Origin: Nostoc linckia z4
GTDB lineage: Bacteria > Cyanobacteriota > Cyanobacteriia > Cyanobacteriales > Nostocaceae
Direction of reading: 5' to 3'
DNA length: 64,000 nucleotides
Assembly (NCBI RefSeq): GCF_002608075.1
Contig: NZ_LAHA01000028.1
Location: 1 to 64,000 of the forward strand
Shown: in pieces, positions 37,133 through 46,094 of the stretch
How positions within the stretch are numbered: position 1 is the stretch's first letter
How the letters are laid out: every line of letters starts with the position of its first letter
Notes under the pieces: generated by a model
The model's input: the letters and a program-made list of their open reading frames with translations, nothing else
Told to the model about the DNA's origin: nothing
Database searches by the model: none
Program-made: the position numbers and the translations under genes

Positions 37133-38248
37133 ATGGCTTTAAAAGTTGTTTTTTGTTGGTCTGATATTTCTGGTTACATGGCAGCTTGCTGGCGAACTCT
37201 GCACCAAATACCAGAAATTGATGTATTTGTTGTTGCCTTTCAAGCTCGTACTGAAACCGCATTTGCCGATGAATTGATGCAGGGTATTCCTTGCCGACTT
37301 TTGGATATCAAAGAAAGACAAGATGCAAATTTAATCAAAGATTTGGTGTTGGCCGAATCTCCAGATGTAGTTGTCCTTTGCGGTTGGTTGCATAAACCTT
37401 ATCGTCAGCTGGTCTTTGCTGGTGAATTATCTCAAACAGCCTTAGTAATGACAATGGATACCCCTTGGTGGGGTACGTGGAAACAACATTTAGCTCCTTT
37501 GTTTCTTCGTTCTTACTTGCGATGTATAAATAGTGTCGTTGTTGCTGGAGAACGTAGTTGGCAATATGCTTCCCGTTTAGGAATTGAAAGAGCAAATATA
37601 GCCCACGGGGTTTATGGTATTGATTATGATATTTGGTCTCCTTTGTGGGAACAACGCCTTGAGTCCCAATGGCCGCGTTCATTTTTATTTGTCGGTCGCT
37701 ACGTTGCAGTGAAGGCAATTGATGTTCTGGTAGAAGCTTACCAAATATACCGTTCTCAAGTATCTCATCCTTGGACTTTGGTGTGTTGCGGACAAGGAGA
37801 ATTGGCATCACATCTTGAGGGAAAACCGGGAATTGAGAACCAAGGATTTTTACAACCATCCCAAATGCAAGCTATATGGCAGAGGGCAGGAGCTTTTATT
37901 TTGCCCAGTCGATTCGATCCTTGGCCGCTAGCTTTAGTGGAAGCTGCTGCTGCTGGGCTACCGATTATTTGTACTGATGTTTGTGGTTCTGCGGTTGAGG
38001 TAATTCGACCTTGGTATAATGGTTTAACAGTACCCAAAGAAGACTCAAAAGCTTTAGCCAAGGCAATGTTGACTTTACACCATAACTATGCAGAGTTATC
38101 AACTTGGGGAAAGCGATCGCAACAATTAGCAGCCCCCTACGCTGCCAATATCTGGGCAACTCGTTGGCAGGAATTATTACAGAATGCACATAACATGAAA
38201 ACAGTCAAGGATAATACAAGTAATCTAGTTACTCAAAATTTGATATGA
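37133..38248 (+). CDS. GT4 family glycosyltransferase
   Basis: 371 residues, GT-B fold. SFLFVGRYVAVKAIDVLVEAYQIYRSQ and CCGQGELASHLEGKPGIENQGFLQPSQM form the donor domain, and PSRFDPWPLALVEAAAAGLPIICTDVCGSAVEVI the nucleotide-sugar motif. The N-terminal half is less typical (VVFCWSDISGYMAACWRTL). ATG 37133, 15 bp after the previous gene. Donor unknown. Confidence 0.9.
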   Translation: MALKVVFCWSDISGYMAACWRTLHQIPEIDVFVVAFQARTETAFADELMQGIPCRLLDIKERQDANLIKDLVLAESPDVVVLCGWLHKPYRQLVFAGELSQTALVMTMDTPWWGTWKQHLAPLFLRSYLRCINSVVVAGERSWQYASRLGIERANIAHGVYGIDYDIWSPLWEQRLESQWPRSFLFVGRYVAVKAIDVLVEAYQIYRSQVSHPWTLVCCGQGELASHLEGKPGIENQGFLQPSQMQAIWQRAGAFILPSRFDPWPLALVEAAAAGLPIICTDVCGSAVEVIRPWYNGLTVPKEDSKALAKAMLTLHHNYAELSTWGKRSQQLAAPYAANIWATRWQELLQNAHNMKTVKDNTSNLVTQNLI

Positions 38249-38258
38249 ATTTTTCCGC

Positions 38259-39599
38259 ATGAATTCAGATCCTATTAGCAAACTTATTGACCTCATCTTT
38301 AGTCCTTATGGAATATTTGGTATTATCATCGCTGTTTTCATTTTGGAGAAAGCTAGACAGTCCCGGCGTTTAGCTTGGCTATTATTTGCGTTTTGCTGTT
38401 ATGCAACTTCCTTGGGAAAATTTCAGGATGAGTGGATAACTGAACCACCACCCTTAGTTTTTCCTTTACAACAAATACGCGATATGGGTCGCCCCTTGAC
38501 AATAGTTCTCCTGGTTTTACTCATCTTACTGGGAATGCAAACACATAATGGATGGCGGCGGATAATTATTCCACAACCAGTCTATTACTTGATCGCATTT
38601 CAGGTGGCAGTTTTTTTCAAAATTGTAGTTTATGGTGACATAACTTTTGCCCTACTGGCGCTAATTACATTTGGGGCAATTGTACTGATGTTTAAGTTAG
38701 GCCCTTCGCGTTGGTTGCAGGATGAATATAATTTTCGCTTGGGTGTTTGGTCGCTAGCAATGGTTGGTGTCATCTTCGCCATCGCCTGCGCTTATCAAGG
38801 AAGATTTGACATGTATGCCATGACATTTGTACAGGGCAGATTCCTCGGAACTACAGGTAGTTCGCAACATGCGGCTGCTTTGTTAGCAGGTACTATTCCC
38901 TGCTTCATGTTTCTCATTGAAAGCCACAAAAAATGGGACTGGATAAAAGCTTTTTGGATAGCTGTTTTACTTCTTGTTGTATATTTTTTATTTCTTACAG
39001 CTTCTCGCACTGGCGCACTTATGGGAATCAGCTCTATTTTATTTTTCTATCGTAATCGAGCTGGTTCTTTAGTACGCTTAGGCTTATTTGCTGGTGTTGT
39101 TTTGGGTACAATCTTTTGGTTTATCAGTCCAGATAAAATTACTGAAAGCACACCCGCAAGCAATAGGTTCATTTCAGGTGGAAATACACGTGAAGAAGCT
39201 TGGATTGGAATGTGGAATGGCTTCATGAGTAATCCATTTTTTGGTTCCCCTTTGTACGGAGGACGTTTAGTTTTTGGAGAAAATTCTTGGTTAGCTGCTG
39301 GAGATACTACAGGATTGATCGGATTTATACCGATAGTCATGATGGGTCTGGGCTGTTTGAAGATGATATTTGAACTTCATAAATTTAGTAATGCAAAACC
39401 TACTTATTTTTTGCATAGTAGTACTGTGATAGCTGGTTTGTCAGGTCTTTTGGTAGGAAGTTTTTCAGAAGCTATTCTTTTAGGCAATCTGTCTTTTCCT
39501 GTATTTTCACTCCTAATGTATTTATCACTAGGAAAGTATTTACTTGATTTCGAGCGAATTCAGAAGAAGTATTTATCATCGCAGATGGTACCAAATTAA
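38259..39599 (+). CDS. O-antigen polymerase/ligase-like membrane protein (Wzy/WaaL type)
   Basis: 446 residues with about eleven to twelve hydrophobic helices. A large loop (about 285-350: SRFISGGNTREEAWIGMWNGFMSNPFFGSP with ENSWLAAGD) corresponds to the periplasmic loop that carries catalytic residues in Wzy and WaaL. The preceding FLTASRTGALMGISSILFF is the classic S-R-[ST]-G motif before it. It polymerises repeat units or ligates the chain to lipid A or another acceptor in the periplasm. Start ATG 38259. Confidence 0.85.
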   Translation: MNSDPISKLIDLIFSPYGIFGIIIAVFILEKARQSRRLAWLLFAFCCYATSLGKFQDEWITEPPPLVFPLQQIRDMGRPLTIVLLVLLILLGMQTHNGWRRIIIPQPVYYLIAFQVAVFFKIVVYGDITFALLALITFGAIVLMFKLGPSRWLQDEYNFRLGVWSLAMVGVIFAIACAYQGRFDMYAMTFVQGRFLGTTGSSQHAAALLAGTIPCFMFLIESHKKWDWIKAFWIAVLLLVVYFLFLTASRTGALMGISSILFFYRNRAGSLVRLGLFAGVVLGTIFWFISPDKITESTPASNRFISGGNTREEAWIGMWNGFMSNPFFGSPLYGGRLVFGENSWLAAGDTTGLIGFIPIVMMGLGCLKMIFELHKFSNAKPTYFLHSSTVIAGLSGLLVGSFSEAILLGNLSFPVFSLLMYLSLGKYLLDFERIQKKYLSSQMVPN

Positions 39600-39655
39600 T
39601 TTTGTCAAATAGCATTTATTTTTATATATAATTATTTTTTAATCATCATTTATTA

Positions 39656-40849
39656 ATGAAAATTCTTCACGTTACTCCTTCGATCGCAAAAGTTCGTGGT
39701 GGCACTAGTCAAGCTATTTTAGATATAGTCAAGGCATTGCAAATAATTAATGTTGATACCGAAATTGCCACAACTAACGATGATGGTGATGACTTACTGG
39801 ATGTTCCTCTCCATAAACGCATTAAATATAATGATGTTCCAGTTTGGTTTTTTCACCGCTTTTCACCGAATATTAAGCCAGTAAGAGAATATGCCTTTAG
39901 TGGTGGATTGACACAATGGCTTTGGCAAAATATTTCTCAGTACGATATTGTACACGTCCATGCTCTTTTCTCCTATGCATCAACGATGGCAATGGCCATC
40001 GCTCGTTGGCAAAATGTTCCTTACATAGTTACTCCACATGGCTTACTATGTGAATGGTCTTTACAACAAAGTACCCGTAAAAAACAAACCTACCTGAAAC
40101 TTATAGAACAAGCAAATCTTGAGAGCAGTCAGATGCTTCACTTTACCTCAGAGAAGGAACAACAAGAAGTATCTTTACTTGGACTACACAAATCTAATTT
40201 TGTCTTACCCCTGGGAATATCTTTACCAACCAAAATTACTGATGCTCGTCAACATCTGCGGCAAAAATTTAACATACCTCAAGACGAACCTGTGATTTTG
40301 TTTTTGTCTCGGCTGCACTATAAAAAAGGTTTAGAATATCTCATTCCTGCTTTGGGCAAACTAACTCACCATCGGTTTACTTTTATACTTGCAGGTAATG
40401 GTACTCCAGATTACGAAGCTGAAATAGAATCTTTGCTGGTTAAGAGTGGATTGCGCGATCGCACTTTTGTTGTGGGATTTGTCGCAGGCCAAACCAAAGA
40501 TATATTGATGCAAGGGTCTGACCTTTTTGTGCTGACTTCATATTCCGAAAACTTTGCTGTCTCAGTTTTAGAATCATTAGCTGTAGGCGTTCCTGTTCTT
40601 GTGACTCCTGGTGTGGCTCTAGCTTCTGTTGTCAAGCAAAACCAACTAGGTTATGTTCCTGAGTTGGATGTTACAGCCATCACCCAAGCTTTAGAAGATT
40701 ATTTAAATAATACTCAAATTGCTCAAAACATGGGCGAACAAGCTCGTAAACTTATCTCTGAAAAATACACTTTAGAAAAAACAGCCTTGCAAATGCAACA
40801 AATTTATCAAACTATTCTCCAAAAAGAATTTATGCCTACTTCTGTGTAA
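39656..40849 (+). CDS. GT4 family glycosyltransferase
   Basis: 397 residues, GT-B fold. MKILHVTPSIAKVRGGTSQAILDIVKALQ is a typical acceptor-side start; VHVHALFSYASTMAMAIARWQNVPYIVTPHGLL, ILFLSRLHYKKGLEYLIPAL and VLTSYSENFAVSVLESLAVGVPVLVTPGVAL complete the family pattern. It resembles WcaL-, WbaZ- or HpsN-like transferases. ATG 39656 without a clear ribosome site, 56 bp after the polymerase gene. Confidence 0.91.
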   Translation: MKILHVTPSIAKVRGGTSQAILDIVKALQIINVDTEIATTNDDGDDLLDVPLHKRIKYNDVPVWFFHRFSPNIKPVREYAFSGGLTQWLWQNISQYDIVHVHALFSYASTMAMAIARWQNVPYIVTPHGLLCEWSLQQSTRKKQTYLKLIEQANLESSQMLHFTSEKEQQEVSLLGLHKSNFVLPLGISLPTKITDARQHLRQKFNIPQDEPVILFLSRLHYKKGLEYLIPALGKLTHHRFTFILAGNGTPDYEAEIESLLVKSGLRDRTFVVGFVAGQTKDILMQGSDLFVLTSYSENFAVSVLESLAVGVPVLVTPGVALASVVKQNQLGYVPELDVTAITQALEDYLNNTQIAQNMGEQARKLISEKYTLEKTALQMQQIYQTILQKEFMPTSV

Positions 40850-40931
40850 AAAGCCTTGACCAATTTTTATTTACAAACCTACAACAATTAATGATTGGCT
40901 CTGCAATTTATTTGTATTTATTTTTATATTT

Positions 40932-41705
40932 ATGCTCAATAAAATCACTCCATTAATTTTAACCTACAATGAAGCACCTAATATTCAGCGAACCCTAGAA
41001 AAACTAACTTGGGCCAATCAGATTGTTATTGTTGATAGCTATAGTTCTGATGAAACTCTAGAAATCATTGCTTCGTACCCTCAGGTTAAATTATTTCAAA
41101 GAAAATTTGATACTCATGCTACACAGTGGAATTACGGCTTAGCTCAAATTAACTCCCAGTGGGTATTATCTCTAGACGCAGATTATGTTATTTCAGAAAA
41201 ACTGGCTGAGGAAATCAAGGAATTACCTGAAAATTCACCAATAGATGGTTATTTTATTAAATTCAAATATTGTGTTTTCGGCAAACCTCTCAGGGGTACT
41301 ATACTTCCTCCCCGACAGGCTCTTTTTAGAAAAGATAAATCTATTTACATTGATGATGGTCATACCCAACTGTTACAAGTTAAAGGTAAATCAGCAATGT
41401 TAGCTGGCTATATTTACCACGACGATCGCAAACCTCTAAATCGTTGGTTATGGGCACAGGATCGTTATATGGTGATTGAAGTCCAGAAGCTATTGGATAC
41501 ACCAACAAGGGAACTCAGTTTGGGCGATCGCATCCGCAAACAAAAACTTTTTGCTCCTTTCATCATCCTTTTTTACTGCCTGATTTTCAAAGGCGGCATT
41601 CTCGATGGCTGGCACGGTTGGTACTATGCATTTGAACGTGTACTAGCAGAAATTCTTCTGGCAATTCGTTTAATTGAAGCCGAGGAATTCAAAGAAAAAG
41701 CATGA
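40932..41705 (+). CDS. GT2 family glycosyltransferase (WaaE/KdtX-like)
   Basis: 257 residues. KITPLILTYNEAPNIQRTLEKLTWANQIVIVDSYSSDETL and WVLSLDADYVISEKLAEEI (DxD), then HTQLLQVKGKSAMLAGYIYHDDRKPLNRW are typical of WaaE/KdtX-type transferases. The C-terminal AFERVLAEILLAIRLIE is amphipathic. ATG 40932. The stop overlaps the next gene by 4 bp (ATGA). Confidence 0.88.
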   Translation: MLNKITPLILTYNEAPNIQRTLEKLTWANQIVIVDSYSSDETLEIIASYPQVKLFQRKFDTHATQWNYGLAQINSQWVLSLDADYVISEKLAEEIKELPENSPIDGYFIKFKYCVFGKPLRGTILPPRQALFRKDKSIYIDDGHTQLLQVKGKSAMLAGYIYHDDRKPLNRWLWAQDRYMVIEVQKLLDTPTRELSLGDRIRKQKLFAPFIILFYCLIFKGGILDGWHGWYYAFERVLAEILLAIRLIEAEEFKEKA

Positions 41706-42304
41706 TGAGAAAATTTCAATGGCTACGCAAAAAATATTTAATTTTAGCTTCAGCAAGTTTTTTCTTCTCATTACTGCTGATAATTCCTGTGCGTTTGGCC
41801 ATAGCTTATTACCAAACACCCCAACCCCAAGCTATCCTTACTCTTGGCGCTTGGACAGATCGGGAACAGGCTACTGCGGAAATTGCCCGTTGGTATCCGT
41901 CTTTGGAAGTTTGGGTTTCCTCTGGTACTCCCCCCGAAATAGCACGACCGATTTTTCAAGCTGCTGGCATTTCAGACAATCGTCTTCACTTGGATTATCG
42001 TGCTGTTGATACCGTGACAAACTTTACTACAATTGTCCCTGAGTTTGAACATAAACGCATACAACATATTTATTTAATTACCTCAGATTTTCACATGCCC
42101 AGAGCCAAGGCGATCGCCACCATAATTCTTGGTATTAAAGGTATCGCTTTTACTCCAATTTCTGTACCATCAGATGCAGATCAATCAAAAAAAGCAAAAA
42201 AAGAAACTATTTCTCCCATTATTCGCGATCTAGGACGCTCTCTACTTTGGATTGTCACAGGTCGTACAGGAACCAGTCTTCAGTCTGTTATTGATTTCCC
42301 TTAG
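41702..42304 (+). CDS. YdcF family protein (DUF218)
   Basis: 200 residues. A membrane anchor (about 11-32: YLILASASFFFSLLLIIPVRLAI) precedes a DUF218 domain: AILTLGAWTDREQATAEIARWYPSLEVWVSSGT, YRAVDTVTNFTTIVPEF and IYLITSDFHMPRAKAIATII. DUF218/SanA proteins are envelope-linked and their chemistry is unsettled. It overlaps the upstream GT2 gene by 4 bp, and the WcaF-like gene starts 1 bp after its stop, so it is firmly part of the polysaccharide operon. Confidence 0.88.
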   Translation: MMRKFQWLRKKYLILASASFFFSLLLIIPVRLAIAYYQTPQPQAILTLGAWTDREQATAEIARWYPSLEVWVSSGTPPEIARPIFQAAGISDNRLHLDYRAVDTVTNFTTIVPEFEHKRIQHIYLITSDFHMPRAKAIATIILGIKGIAFTPISVPSDADQSKKAKKETISPIIRDLGRSLLWIVTGRTGTSLQSVIDFP

Positions 42305-42305
42305 T

Positions 42306-42869
42306 ATGCGTCTAGATTGTTATACAGTTGGTAATTATATTCCTGGGGCACCTTATTGGCAGCAACTTCTGTGGTACTTCGTAGGTTCACCTTTAGTACA
42401 AAGTCGCTTGCTTCCCATGTCAGGCTTAAAAGTTTTGCTACTTCGTACTTTTGGAGCAAAAATTGGTCAAGGTGTCCGCATCAAACCAGGAGTTCGCATC
42501 AAATTCCCCTGGCGATTGATAGTTGGCGATTATGTATGGATTGGAGAAGACGCCTGGATTGATAACCTGGCTTTAGTCACTATCGAAAGTCACGTATGCA
42601 TATCTCAAGGCGTTTATTTATGTACCGGTAATCATGATTGGAACCATCATGATTTTCAACTAATTACTGCACCTATATATATTCAAGAAAGTAGTTGGAT
42701 TGCAGCCAAAGCAGTCATTGGCCCTGGAGTTATTGTTGGTCGTGGAGCAGTGCTTACCTTAGGGGGAGTAGCTAGTAGTTCTTTGGAGTCAATGACAATC
42801 TATGCCGGTAATCCAGCTCAAGCCATAAAGCAACGGAAGTGTAAGTCGAGAGTGTTGACTGATGACTGA
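42306..42869 (+). CDS. WcaF-type polysaccharide acetyltransferase (HpsU-like)
   Basis: 187 residues, hexapeptide-repeat acyltransferase. Typical of WcaF: LRTFGAKIGQGVRIKPGVRIKFPWRLIVGDYVWIGEDAWIDNL and CTGNHDWNHHDFQLITAPIYI, then AVIGPGVIVGRGAVLTLGGVA. Cyanobacterial relatives are called HpsU in the hormogonium polysaccharide pathway; this is family recognition and not proof of that role. ATG 42306 is 1 bp past the ydcF-like stop; an upstream TTG (42252) would overlap and is unlikely. The last residues (RVLTDD) are encoded by an STRR repeat (gttgactgatgactga) that runs into the gene end. Confidence 0.86.
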   Translation: MRLDCYTVGNYIPGAPYWQQLLWYFVGSPLVQSRLLPMSGLKVLLLRTFGAKIGQGVRIKPGVRIKFPWRLIVGDYVWIGEDAWIDNLALVTIESHVCISQGVYLCTGNHDWNHHDFQLITAPIYIQESSWIAAKAVIGPGVIVGRGAVLTLGGVASSSLESMTIYAGNPAQAIKQRKCKSRVLTDD

Positions 42870-43028
42870 TGACTGGGGCATTGGGCATGGGGTATGTAAA
42901 TAGGACAAGGTAGACAAGGAAGAAAGATTGCTACCTTGTCTCCCCCTCTCCCTTTTCTCCCCATCTCCCTTGTCTCCCCCTCTCCCTTGTCTCCCCATCT
43001 CTCCACTCGCTACTCCCTACTCCCAATT
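42855..43028. repeat. Low-complexity repeat between convergent genes
   Basis: gactgatgactgatgactgg units followed by gggcattgggcatgggg, then ggacaaggtag (42903-42913) mirrored by ctaccttgtctcc, and alternating ctccccatctcccttgtct units up to about 43010. The inverted arms should form a hairpin that ends both the WcaF-like and the leftward secreted-protein transcripts. The same kinds of unit are found inside the two histidine kinase genes. Confidence 0.7.
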
Positions 43029-43034
43029 TTCCTA

Positions 43035-44678
43035 TTAAGGAGACAAGAACTTAGTTGGATTCATCGCATCAGAGTCTATCAGAGTCAGTTGGGGCAGACC
43101 ATTTACAAGTTTGACAACATATACAGACCCCGCCCTTCTAGCACGTAAAGTCAAAGTTCCCAGTTTGTTATCAATTTTCACCTTCACATCGCGGTCGTTG
43201 CCCACATTCGCCCAAGCTGTAACTAGCCAACGGTCTTCGCCGACTATTTTGCGTGCTAGCACACGAGCAGTGGGTACGGTAACAGGCCCCCATCTACCTT
43301 GTAATTGCTGTGTCTGACCTTCAGCAGGAAACTCCATTGCTGGCAATATGTTAGTCCAACTTTGATAGGGATGCAGTTTTGGCCCTGGTAAAAGGTCACC
43401 TTTACGCAAGTATTCTTCTAAATGTGAGAACAATGCATGGGCATGACCTTGAATTGTTAATTGCCGAATCAGTGTGGGAGTTGTCGCGCCAATCGGCTTG
43501 TTGTAGTTGAGTGCTTCCCACAATGGCCCACTGCATACAAAATATCCACCCACAGAACCGACGGCTCCTGCTGTATAGTAAGCCTTCATCATACCCATAA
43601 AGGTATCTGGACTGGAAATTGGTTGACCGGCGTAACCTTCCCAACCCATACTTATCCAAGGATAAGTGTACTTCTGTCCCAAGCCGATCGCCCCAGAAAT
43701 ATTATTCAACGCTTGTGTCAATGCGTCCCACGGCACCCCTGTATTGTACTCAACACCAGTCCAGCCAGAGTTGTGAAAATTGAAGTACATTTCTGGCGCT
43801 GTATAATTAGATACAATTGGCTTGCGATTAGAGTCTAGAAAATTTTCGTACTTGAACATATACCACGGCCATCCAGCCCAGCGACCACGTTCAGTACCAT
43901 ATTGCTCCTGATACCAGAAGTACCCTGGTGTAGATTGCAAGTTACTAAACAATTTCTGTTTGAGTACTCCTTCCTGTCGTGCTTTGTTGCGAGATATGTA
44001 AGCGAACCAGTCATTCAGACCAGAATTATTGAAGTCAGCTTTTACTTGAGGATCTTGTCCAAACAAGACTTCAGGATCGTTGTCGAGAAGAAGCCACAAA
44101 CCAGACTCACCTTGGTTGTTAATCACCTTCATCGGCTGACCAGCAGTTCTCTCTAATTGACCTATTAATTTTCCATAGTAGTCACCAATGATTTGAAAAG
44201 CCTCATTTGGTGCAGCTGGACTGACTATTGGTCGGCCACCGTTGAGAATGATTTTTCCATTTTTGTCACGTAACCAAGTGTTCGGCGGTAGCTTGGGTAG
44301 ATAGGAGTATCGCCCATCGTAGTTATCATAAAATCTATAAACTTCTCCTACTTCGGCCACCAGTTGGTATCGACCAGGATTAGCTTTGGCTACTTGTGCC
44401 AAATCAGCTGATTGTATTGGTAGTCCATATCCCCAATAGTTAGCTAATTCTATGTAAGTATCTCTTGATAGCCCACAATGTGCTTGAGTCAAAGGTAACA
44501 GAGTATTGCCTTTTTTAAATACAGGCCGAGGTGCGGCTTTAAGGTGATCTAATGGAGTCGATTGTGAAGTGAGGGTTTGAGCATATATCGGCGTATTAAC
44601 TACCATACCTAAAGTCATGGCAAAGCTGAGCGCCGAAGAAATGGTCGAGCGCATCGAACCTAGATGAAGTTTTTTCAT
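43035..44678 (-). CDS. Secreted protein of unknown function, hydrolase-like
   Basis: 547 residues. MKKLHLGSMRSTISSALSFAMTLGMVVNTPIYAQ is a signal peptide with probable cleavage after the AQ. The mature part is rich in aromatic residues (GYFWYQEQYGTERGRWAGWPWYMFKYENF, PEMYFNFHNSGWTGVEYNTGVPWDAL, YPWISMGWEGYAG) and has VINNQGESGLWLLLDNDPEV. This looks like a TIM-barrel glycoside-hydrolase-type protein with a beta-rich C-terminal domain (about 430-540: VPTARVLARKIVGEDRWLVTAWANVG), but I cannot name the family. ATG 44678 with aaggaga 6 nt upstream. Convergent to the polysaccharide locus, so a role in glycan trimming is only suggested. Confidence 0.6.
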   Translation of the reverse strand: MKKLHLGSMRSTISSALSFAMTLGMVVNTPIYAQTLTSQSTPLDHLKAAPRPVFKKGNTLLPLTQAHCGLSRDTYIELANYWGYGLPIQSADLAQVAKANPGRYQLVAEVGEVYRFYDNYDGRYSYLPKLPPNTWLRDKNGKIILNGGRPIVSPAAPNEAFQIIGDYYGKLIGQLERTAGQPMKVINNQGESGLWLLLDNDPEVLFGQDPQVKADFNNSGLNDWFAYISRNKARQEGVLKQKLFSNLQSTPGYFWYQEQYGTERGRWAGWPWYMFKYENFLDSNRKPIVSNYTAPEMYFNFHNSGWTGVEYNTGVPWDALTQALNNISGAIGLGQKYTYPWISMGWEGYAGQPISSPDTFMGMMKAYYTAGAVGSVGGYFVCSGPLWEALNYNKPIGATTPTLIRQLTIQGHAHALFSHLEEYLRKGDLLPGPKLHPYQSWTNILPAMEFPAEGQTQQLQGRWGPVTVPTARVLARKIVGEDRWLVTAWANVGNDRDVKVKIDNKLGTLTLRARRAGSVYVVKLVNGLPQLTLIDSDAMNPTKFLSP

Positions 44679-46094
44679 GAAGTCTCCTTAGCACCACACA
44701 GGGAACAACAAATTACTGCATGGCAATATGTTTGCACGCGAATAATTAAGCGATTTCACCACTATTAAAGAGTAGTAAAATTCACTAACTTTTATAGAAG
44801 CGAGTACAGTTTATTAATTTTTGGTAAAAATAGTCAAGAGTAGTTTCTTTGACTAAAGATCTCCAAGAAAATCAAAACTACTCTGTGACTAGGTTAGAGC
44901 GTTTGATTTTTTTTTCTTATTAGCCAAATTTAGTCAAATTTCTGCTAATATCCATACAGTTAGTACTATAACAAGCTTTATCTTATAACCATTTACGTAT
45001 AATCAAAGATAGCTTCAGTATATCTACTAGCTGAGCGCCACTTTTAACGTTAAATTGCTAGTTAGTAGCTATCAAAAATGGTATCGTATAGATACAAAAA
45101 TCGATATTTGCAGTACTGCTAAATACCCAATAATTAAACTTTTTACTGAGAATCAGGCACTTGTGGATCGATAGTAATTTGGGTTATTAGATACTCAAGT
45201 TTGTAGTGTTAGGTAACTTTGTATTTGTTAACCTAAGAATTACTTTTACCAACCTTTCATATCATTAAAGGCATCAAAAAAATCTATTTTTTTAAAAACC
45301 ACTATTTAGTTACTTATTTATATAGTTATAAATATCAATAGAGTAATCAAGTTTAATTTTTGAAATCATGGGAATAGGAAACAAGCGATCAGCCTTTTGA
45401 ATTGGAAAGTGAGTTTTTCATGCTAATTAATACCAATTGATATCAAATCCGTTAGCATCGAAATTATATATTTTTTAACGCAGAGGAACGCAAAGGGAAA
45501 CGCAAAGGGGCGCAAAGTTTTTGGATTCACATATTGAGTGATTTCGATGCTAACGGAAACTATGTCAGGCAATTATAGAGACTATTTATAACGTAAATCT
45601 TCAGTAGGGTGTATTATGGCTTTGCTATCATCCACTGCTATCCCAATGATGGGTTAGGCGCTTTTAAGTATTTTTCATGAAAAATCATGTTATTAATAGT
45701 TGACAGTTAACCGTCAGCGATCAACGAATCAAGCCAAGTGACTGTGCAGCTGGGGCTATTAATGCAATGAAATAGTTATTGGCGGTGGCATTATGTTTAT
45801 CACTAACGGTCTTGAGATAGTCTTATGTAGAGTTTTAAGAGCTAACTCAAGGCGAGGAGTGTGGTCAAAAAAGTATTGCCGATCGCTAATTATATTAACT
45901 CGTTAACAACTTTATCTTTTCTCTAACAAATGGTTCACCCGATTGGGTGAATGCGATCGCTTGCTCACCAATTACTCTGAGAGAAGGTGCAGTCTTAGTT
46001 CTGGGAGCATCACCGCTAACAGAATCAAAACTGCTCTGTTGGCTATCCTAGCTTTTAATTATACATCAATAACTTTTTTATAAAGGGTCAAAGA
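44679..46094. other. 1.4-kb intergenic region with an inverted-repeat element
   Basis: AT-rich, no supportable gene. It holds the promoter of the leftward secreted protein and of the first kinase. The MITE-like element at 45448-45557 is listed separately. A ttcaccc/gggtgaa palindrome (45934-45951, 4-base loop) with a HIP1 site just after it lies about 145 bp before the kinase start. Confidence 0.55.
45448..45557. repeat. 110-bp element with perfect 17-bp terminal inverted repeats
   Basis: tccgttagcatcgaaat (45448-45464) and its exact reverse complement (45541-45557) flank a core of acgcaaaggg-type repeats. No transposase inside; no clear flanking direct repeat. MITE-like or hairpin repeat. 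Confidence 0.65.

Noticed and set aside
37335..37859. 174-codon reverse frame inside a GT4 gene
   Set aside because: Shadow of the forward glycosyltransferase, which has clear motifs across the same DNA.
42252..42305. Longer start (TTG) of the WcaF-like acetyltransferase
   Set aside because: It would overlap the YdcF gene by 53 bp; ATG 42306 matches the usual start.
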